Below are positions 1 through 3,950 of a DNA stretch of 5,912 nt, one piece after another. How positions within the stretch are numbered: position 1 is the stretch's first letter; the number at the start of each line of letters is the position of its first letter. Origin of the DNA: an uncultured Ruminococcus sp. Its GTDB lineage: Bacteria; Bacillota; Clostridia; Oscillospirales; Acutalibacteraceae. The notes beneath the pieces were generated by a model. The model saw only the letters and a program-made list of their open reading frames with translations, was not told the DNA's origin and did not search any database. Made by a program: the position numbers and the translations under genes. The stretch covers positions 1 to 5,912 of the forward strand of contig CACYDO010000285.1 in the NCBI GenBank assembly GCA_902773165.1, read 5' to 3'.

Positions 1-1190
1 ATTTGCAGATTAAATCCGCCCGTATAAGCGTTAACGTCGATCATCTCACCGGCAAATGACAAGCCATTTACAAGCTTTGACCGCATTGTTTTGGGGTCGA
101 TCTCCTTTACGTTCACGCCGCCGCACGTAACTATCGCCTCTTCTATCGGACGAAATTCCCTGAATGTCAGTTCAAGTGATTTCAAAGTCTGCACAAGCGT
201 TCTGCGCTCCTGCTTAGTTATCTCGCTGCACTTTTTATGCAGCTCGATATTGCTGAGCATTATCACTATCGGAATGAGCTTTTTCGGCAATAATTCCCCA
301 AGAGAATTTACGATATCCCTATTCTTATTATTATCCAGATCGCGCAGCAGCCGCTTATCAAGCTGCTCAAACGCCAATCCCGGCTTTAAGTCGATAAAAA
401 GCTTATAACTTCCGCCTTTGCGGAGATTAATATGCGAGCTTGCGGAGAGAACAAGCGGCCCTGTCACGCCGTAATGCGTGAAGAGCATTTCACCTAGCTC
501 CTCGTAAAGCACCTTGTTTTTTTCGTTCTTTAATGTAAGAGTGACGTTTCGCAGCGACAGCCCCTGAATTTCCGCGCACCATTTTTCCTCTGTAACGATC
601 GGGATAAGCGACGGTACCGGCTCTATAACAGAATGCCCGGCGCTCTGCGCAAGCTTAAAGCCAAAGCCGTCCGAGCCTGTCTGCGGATAAGAGCAGCCGC
701 CGCAGCAAAGAATAACATTTTCTGCTCTATAGTCACGCTTAGCCGTTTTCACGCCGACAACATTTTTCTTTTCGTCAAAAAGCAGCGCCTCAACGCTTTC
801 GCTGACTATTTTTACGTGCAGACGATTGAGCTTTACAAAAAAAGCGTCGATTATGTCGGTCGATTTATCCGACTGAGGGAAAACGCGCTTTCCTCTTTCT
901 GTTTTAAGCTCGACGCCGCTTTCCTCAAAAAAGCGCATTGTATCCTGCGGTGAAAACGCCGCAAACGCGCTGTAAAGGAATCTGCTGTTGACAACGACTG
1001 ACGACATCAGCGTATCCTTATCGCAGTTATTCGTTACGTTGCAGCGTCCTTTTCCCGTTATCAGCATTTTTCTGCCGATTTTTTCATTTCTGTCAAAGAG
1101 TGTGACGTTAAAGCCGCGCTGCGCCGCCGTAACTGCCGCCATGCAGCCTGCCGCGCCTGCGCCGACTATTATCACGCTATTTTTCTTCAT
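1..1190 (-). CDS. HI0933/YhiN/BaiN-like FAD-dependent oxidoreductase, C-terminus cut by window edge
   Basis: Reading from the ATG at 1190 down to base 3 gives 396 uninterrupted codons. It is a predicted soluble flavoprotein. The N-terminus has a Rossmann FAD-binding loop GAGAAG at residues 10-15, with Asp33 at the end of the second strand. The family signature IGRKMLITGKGRCNVTN spans about 38-54. A GKRVFPQSDKSTDIIDAF segment spans about 99-116, CCGGCSYPQTGSDG about 161-174 and FTHYGVTGP about 236-244. The C-terminal FAD-contacting block FAGEMIDVNAYTGGFNLQ ends at 396. Family members usually run roughly 400-420 residues, so only a short tail is missing. Relatives are annotated as NAD(P)/FAD-dependent oxidoreductase or BaiN (a bile-acid enzyme in Clostridium scindens), but most have no proven substrate, so no reaction is assigned. 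The start overlaps the upstream regulator gene by 14 bases. A GGAG lies 12 bases before the ATG, a rather long spacing. Family assignment is firm; function is open. Confidence 0.93.
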   Translation of the reverse strand, partial: MKKNSVIIVGAGAAGCMAAVTAAQRGFNVTLFDRNEKIGRKMLITGKGRCNVTNNCDKDTLMSSVVVNSRFLYSAFAAFSPQDTMRFFEESGVELKTERGKRVFPQSDKSTDIIDAFFVKLNRLHVKIVSESVEALLFDEKKNVVGVKTAKRDYRAENVILCCGGCSYPQTGSDGFGFKLAQSAGHSVIEPVPSLIPIVTEEKWCAEIQGLSLRNVTLTLKNEKNKVLYEELGEMLFTHYGVTGPLVLSASSHINLRKGGSYKLFIDLKPGLAFEQLDKRLLRDLDNNKNRDIVNSLGELLPKKLIPIVIMLSNIELHKKCSEITKQERRTLVQTLKSLELTFREFRPIEEAIVTCGGVNVKEIDPKTMRSKLVNGLSFAGEMIDVNAYTGGFNLQ

Positions 1191-2058
1191 CGGAATTATG
1201 TTCTCCGTTCTTCAAATAAATATTATATCTGTCCCAAATATTTTCGAGCTGGCGGAAGGTCTGCGTAACCTCGTCGCGCTTACGGGAAACAGTAGCCACG
1301 ATAAGGGCATTTATCAGACTGAGCGGAGCTACGAGAGAATCCACGACAGAAGCCATATCGCTTTTTGCAACGAGAACGCAGTCGGCAATTTTCGTAACAG
1401 GCGCAGTCGTACTGTCTGTAATAGCGATGACCTTAGCTCCCTGCTGCGAAGCAAACTGCATAGCTTCAAGCGTAGAAGACGAATATCTCGGGAAGCTCAG
1501 CCCGATCATCACGTCATTTTCGCTCGTGCGAAAAAGCTGCTCGTACATTTCGCTCTTGCTTGTTGTTTCAATTATTTTTACATTGCCGAAAATAAGCTCC
1601 AGATAATAGCCCAGAAAACGCGCAAGCGCAAAGGAGCTTTTAACGGCGAAAATATAGATCTTATGTGCATTAAGAAGATAATCGACAGAACGCTCGAACG
1701 CCTCGGAATTATTCTCCTCTATCGTCTTTTTTATCAGCTTAATATCCTGATTAAGAACGCTTGTGAGTATATCCTGAGAATCAATTCTGTCGTGAGCGAC
1801 GTCGATACGCTGAACCGATGTCAGCTTGTCGCGGATCATCTCCTGCATTGCCTTCTGAAGCTCCGGATAACCCTCGTAACCGACCTCTACGGCAAAGCGC
1901 ACAACGGTAGATTCGCTGACGCCGACCGTTTCACCAAGACGCGACGCGGTCATATAAGCCGCCTTGTCGTAGTGATTGATGATAAACTCCGCTATCAGCT
2001 TTTGTCTTTTTGAAAGCCCTTCGAAAGCGTCGTTTATCCTTTCCAATAAATTATGCAC
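1177..2058 (-). CDS. MurR/RpiR family transcriptional regulator (HTH plus SIS domain)
   Basis: This 293-residue protein has the normal RpiR length and layout. Residues 1-75 form the N-terminal helix-turn-helix domain, beginning with the typical LLERIND...LSKRQKLIAEFI stretch. The recognition region around 46-69 contains VSESTVVRFAVEVGYEGY, which is close to the family consensus. Residues about 120-255 form a SIS phosphosugar-binding fold, with strand IYIFAVKSS (134-142), LSFPRYSSSTLEA (187-199) and GAKVIAITDST (207-217). RpiR proteins are cytoplasmic repressors or activators that usually sense sugar phosphates; the ligand here cannot be read. The first SIS loop lacks the usual glycine-rich pattern, so ligand specificity may differ. 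The start is GTG: a TAA stop sits immediately before it in frame, so no longer start exists, and the N-terminus matches the family. AGGA lies 12 bases upstream. The gene begins 19 bases after the transporter stop and overlaps the flavoprotein start, suggesting an operon. Confidence 0.93.
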   Translation of the reverse strand: MHNLLERINDAFEGLSKRQKLIAEFIINHYDKAAYMTASRLGETVGVSESTVVRFAVEVGYEGYPELQKAMQEMIRDKLTSVQRIDVAHDRIDSQDILTSVLNQDIKLIKKTIEENNSEAFERSVDYLLNAHKIYIFAVKSSFALARFLGYYLELIFGNVKIIETTSKSEMYEQLFRTSENDVMIGLSFPRYSSSTLEAMQFASQQGAKVIAITDSTTAPVTKIADCVLVAKSDMASVVDSLVAPLSLINALIVATVSRKRDEVTQTFRQLENIWDRYNIYLKNGEHNSDEEK

Positions 2059-2077
2059 TTAAACTCACTATCCTATA

Positions 2078-3436
2078 CTAATAATCCTCTTGGGCGCTGT
2101 CCGCGTCGTCAAGGTGTTCTTCCGGAAGCTCTTCCTCAACAAACATCAGCTCATCGTCGTCGTCATCGTCCGCGATGATATGACCGTCCTCGTAAGCGAC
2201 CTTCGGCAGCGGGTCTACGCGAACGTTATCCTCTGTTGCGTAGCCGAGAGTAACAAGCCGCCCGTTGACCTTTTCGCCGACAATAAGATATATAACCGCA
2301 AAAATCGGCACGCTGAGCAAAAGCCCGAGGAATCCGAAAAGACCTCCGCCGACAAGAACGCTGAACATGATCCAGAATCCGGAAATACCGAGCTGATCGC
2401 CAAGAATTTTCGGACCGATGAGATTTCCGTCAAGCTGCTGGAGCACAATAATAATTATCATGAATATCAGCGCCTGAATCGGGTCGATCATGACCAGAAG
2501 AACAACTCCCGGAATCGCGCCGATAATAGGTCCGAAAAACGGGATAATATTCGTAACGCCTACGAACACGCTGAGAAGAACCGCATAATCAATACCTACG
2601 ATTTTCAGCACGATAAAGCACAGCAGACCAATTATCATAGAGTCGATTATTTTTCCATAGAGAAATTTACCGACTTTATTATTACAGATATCAACTGTTC
2701 TCATAACTCTGCCGAGATATTTCTGCGGAACTATTGAGTAAGTGATCTTTTTGACCTGATTCATCAGCATTTCCTTATTAGCGAGGTAATAAATAGAAAC
2801 GACCAGGCTGAGGATCACGTTATAAATAACGTTATAAAGGTTTTTGGTGAAATCGAAGATATGGGGGAACAGGTAATTCATAATACCCGACAAAATATTC
2901 CCCACGTCGATCATGCCGGAAGCGTCCGTAATGTCGCCGCCCGTATACTGGGCGATAAACTCGTTTATGCTTGCGAAAAGCTCGGACATAGTTTCTGTTT
3001 TAAAGCCGAAGCGCGCCGCAATTCCAAACACCCATTGCTGAAAGGAGCTGTAATAAATGCCGAAATTATCTATGACACCCTGAATACTGCTTGTTATCTG
3101 CGGAATGATTATACTTAGCAGCAGAAATACCGCAGCAAACAAAATAGCGAAGGAAAGGATAAGGGAAAGCGGCTTTCTGAGTCTTGCAAGAAACTCGTCG
3201 AGTCTGCCTTTACGCTCCTCCGGGGGCTTATCCATAAAAACGAACGCCCTGTTCATAAAGAAGGTATACGGGATATTTAGAACATATGCTACGATAAATC
3301 CGACCAAAAACGGCGTAAGCACTCCGATAAGCTCATTAACGGCTGCAATTATGAGGTCAAGCCTTGTCAGCATCATCACAAGCAGCGCGGCAAGCACCAG
3401 CAACAGCGCTACTGAACGGAACACGCTTTTCGACAA
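2078..3436 (-). CDS. AI-2E family transporter (PerM/YdiK-like integral membrane protein)
   Basis: This is a polytopic membrane protein of 452 residues counted from the TTG at 3436. Hydrophobic segments lie near residues 8-24, 36-55, 89-112, 199-218, 262-281, 283-300, 303-331 and 353-385, consistent with the roughly eight spans of the AI-2E family. Family hallmarks are GVTNIIPFFGPIIGAIP (about 293-309) and QQLDGNLIGPKILGDQLGI (333-351). Members are linked to autoinducer-2 export, sodium/proton antiport or unknown cargo; substrate cannot be inferred from sequence. I chose the TTG start because AAGGGAGGTG sits before it with 8 bases between GGAGG and TTG. The open frame continues 22 codons upstream to an ATG at 3502, but that extension would translate the ribosome site and the AT-rich promoter-like tract. 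The C-terminus after about 388 is cytoplasmic-looking and strongly acidic, with six consecutive Asp at 423-428. It is probably the first gene of the transporter-regulator-flavoprotein operon. Confidence 0.92.
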   Translation of the reverse strand: MSKSVFRSVALLLVLAALLVMMLTRLDLIIAAVNELIGVLTPFLVGFIVAYVLNIPYTFFMNRAFVFMDKPPEERKGRLDEFLARLRKPLSLILSFAILFAAVFLLLSIIIPQITSSIQGVIDNFGIYYSSFQQWVFGIAARFGFKTETMSELFASINEFIAQYTGGDITDASGMIDVGNILSGIMNYLFPHIFDFTKNLYNVIYNVILSLVVSIYYLANKEMLMNQVKKITYSIVPQKYLGRVMRTVDICNNKVGKFLYGKIIDSMIIGLLCFIVLKIVGIDYAVLLSVFVGVTNIIPFFGPIIGAIPGVVLLVMIDPIQALIFMIIIIVLQQLDGNLIGPKILGDQLGISGFWIMFSVLVGGGLFGFLGLLLSVPIFAVIYLIVGEKVNGRLVTLGYATEDNVRVDPLPKVAYEDGHIIADDDDDDELMFVEEELPEEHLDDADSAQEDY

Positions 3437-3442
3437 TCCACA

Positions 3443-3452
3443 CACCTCCCTT
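3443..3452 (-). promoter_or_regulatory. strong Shine-Dalgarno that fixes the TTG start of the transporter
   Basis: On the minus strand this reads AAGGGAGGTG, a near-full match to the anti-Shine-Dalgarno. Its GGAGG core ends 8 bases before the TTG at 3436. It is the strongest ribosome site in the window and argues against the longer ATG start at 3502. Confidence 0.85.
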
Positions 3453-3465
3453 ACACAAATCACAT

Positions 3466-3506
3466 TTATTATATATATTATATAATATATCAAAATCATC
3501 AAAAAG
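3466..3506 (-). promoter_or_regulatory. AT-rich promoter-like block upstream of the transporter operon
   Basis: Minus-strand TATAAT hexamers occur at 3477-3482 and 3468-3473, about 30-45 bases before the TTG start, in a tract composed almost entirely of A and T. No good -35 box is found at 16-18 base spacing: TTTTGA occurs at 16 bases from either hexamer, and TTGATA or TTGATG only at 14. The -10 candidates are plausible, but the exact promoter is uncertain. The 3473-3490 part is a perfect 18-bp palindrome overlapping the first -10, which could be an operator or simple AT bias. Confidence 0.45.
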
Positions 3507-3532
3507 TAAAGAGGATTACAAAAATGTATCCA

Positions 3533-3548
3533 CCGGGCAAGCGCCCGG
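3533..3548. repeat. GC-rich perfect hairpin upstream of the transporter promoter
   Basis: CCGGGC and GCCCGG form a perfect 6-bp stem around a 4-base loop. On the minus strand a T5 run follows only after eight other bases, so it is a weak terminator candidate for transcripts coming from polC. On the plus strand no T-run follows. It may mark one boundary of the structured intergenic segment. Confidence 0.4.
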
Positions 3549-3599
3549 GGGCAGTTCCGATATTACTTTTTTGTGACGGGTAATCGGTTTCCGCGTTTT

Positions 3600-3743
3600 T
3601 TAATTTGGAGCTAACACCAAAATAGAAATCTCCTCGCTTACGTCTATCCGACAGACAATAAAGCCATAGTTAACGCCATATATAGTGAGCCTATTTGTCT
3701 TAGACTGACCGACGGGCAGGGGGATTCTGAAGGGGGCGAGCAT
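3600..3743 (-). other. 47-codon reading frame of doubtful coding status inside the structured segment
   Basis: ATG at 3743 to TAA at 3600 would encode 47 residues, including LTIYGVNYGF and the tail ISILVLAPN. No ribosome site lies at a useful distance before the ATG. The same frame is open upstream to 3872 except for one TAG at 3765-3767, giving 35 codons, amber, then 54 codons. The composition (Arg, Cys, Leu and Pro rich upstream) looks more like a translated repeat than a protein. It could be a decayed small gene, an amber-interrupted one, or chance. Confidence 0.18.
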
Positions 3744-3789
3744 ACTGCAAGCGTACAACCTTTGCTAGCCCCCCATTCGGCGTTTTTTT
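3727..3789 (+). terminator. rho-independent terminator-like structure, plus-strand orientation
   Basis: GGGGGCGAGCA (3732-3742) pairs with TGCTAGCCCCC (3763-3773) with one mismatch. The stem extends outward through CTGAA (3727-3731) with TTCGG (3776-3780), including one G-U pair and a two-base bulge. Two bases later comes a run of seven T (3783-3789). This is a convincing intrinsic terminator on the plus strand, yet no plus-strand gene lies upstream in the window. It could end an unannotated small RNA, block antisense transcription into polC, or belong to a repeat element. The loop of about 20 bases is longer than usual. Confidence 0.5.
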
Positions 3790-3790
3790 G

Positions 3791-3817
3791 GTAACTTTTG
3801 GCGGCAAAAAAAGTTAC
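3791..3817. repeat. perfect 9-bp stem-loop
   Basis: GTAACTTTT (3791-3799) and AAAAGTTAC (3809-3817) are exact inverted repeats around a 9-base loop. It follows directly after the plus-strand T7 run. On the minus strand it gives GTAAC followed by seven T, which might contribute to termination of polC transcripts, though there the T-run lies inside the hairpin and not after a GC-rich stem. Confidence 0.5.
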
Positions 3818-3825
3818 AGAGTAGG

Positions 3826-3847
3826 GTTATAGGCGGCAGCCTATAAC
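3826..3847. repeat. perfect 9-bp stem-loop with tetraloop
   Basis: GTTATAGGC (3826-3834) and GCCTATAAC (3839-3847) are exact inverted repeats with a 4-base loop. Read on the minus strand, downstream of polC, the stem is followed after 13 bases by a T7 tract (3806-3812). It is therefore a possible but non-canonical polC terminator. Confidence 0.5.
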
Positions 3848-3873
3848 GATCCAAACCGAGGAGTAGTGACAGC

Positions 3874-3950
3874 TATGTTTTCTCTCCATGAAACGAACGA
3901 AGCGTAGTTTTGGGACGCGGAGTTTATTAAACAGAGAGAGTAAAAGCATA
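3874..3950 (-). repeat. long bulged hairpin in the polC 3' untranslated region
   Basis: Directly after the polC stop the minus strand reads TATGCTTTTACTCTC (3950-3936). This pairs with GAGAGAAAACATA (3886-3874): 13 base pairs broken by two single-base bulges, with a loop of about 49 bases. It has no following T-run. It could protect the 3' end of the polC message or be part of the neighbouring repeat segment. The stretch between the arms shows nothing else beyond a small gttt/aaac inverted repeat at 3922-3932. Confidence 0.35.

Larger units (their letters stand above)
3553..3847. repeat. structured intergenic segment, possible dispersed repeat or small-RNA locus
   Basis: This is the core of the 514-base gap between the transporter and polC. 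It holds no recognisable gene. It contains a pair of similar 20-21 base tracts (3637-3657 and 3699-3718, both built on CTTA...CCGAC...CA), a terminator-like stem with a T7 run on the plus strand, and two perfect stem-loops. The density of inverted repeats and short T/A runs is like intergenic repeat families seen in gut clostridia. That resemblance is an impression from memory, not a search result. It matches no riboswitch, tRNA, SRP RNA or tmRNA signature that I can recognise. Confidence 0.35.

Noticed and set aside
988..2013. Long plus-strand open frame (341 codons) opposite the regulator and flavoprotein
   Set aside because: The minus strand of the same DNA encodes clear RpiR and HI0933 family proteins; the plus frame has no recognisable domain and is an antisense shadow.
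2090..2737. Plus-strand open frame of 215 codons inside the transporter gene
   Set aside because: It is antisense to a well-conserved AI-2E transporter, and its Asn/His/Arg-rich composition is typical of a shadow frame.
3437..3502. Longer transporter start at the ATG of 3502
   Set aside because: It would place the strong AAGGGAGGTG ribosome site and the TATAAT-rich tract inside the coding region; the TTG at 3436 is ideally spaced from that ribosome site.
3560..3860. Riboswitch, tRNA, 6S RNA or CRISPR interpretation of the intergenic segment
   Set aside because: No cloverleaf, T-loop GGTTCGA, regularly spaced direct repeats or known riboswitch core was recognisable; 6S RNA cannot be excluded without covariance modelling but nothing positively supports it.
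3875..3905. Tiny plus-strand frame starting ATG at 3875 after GGAG
   Set aside because: It is only ten codons long, with no promoter or conservation evidence, and overlaps the hairpin arm downstream of polC.
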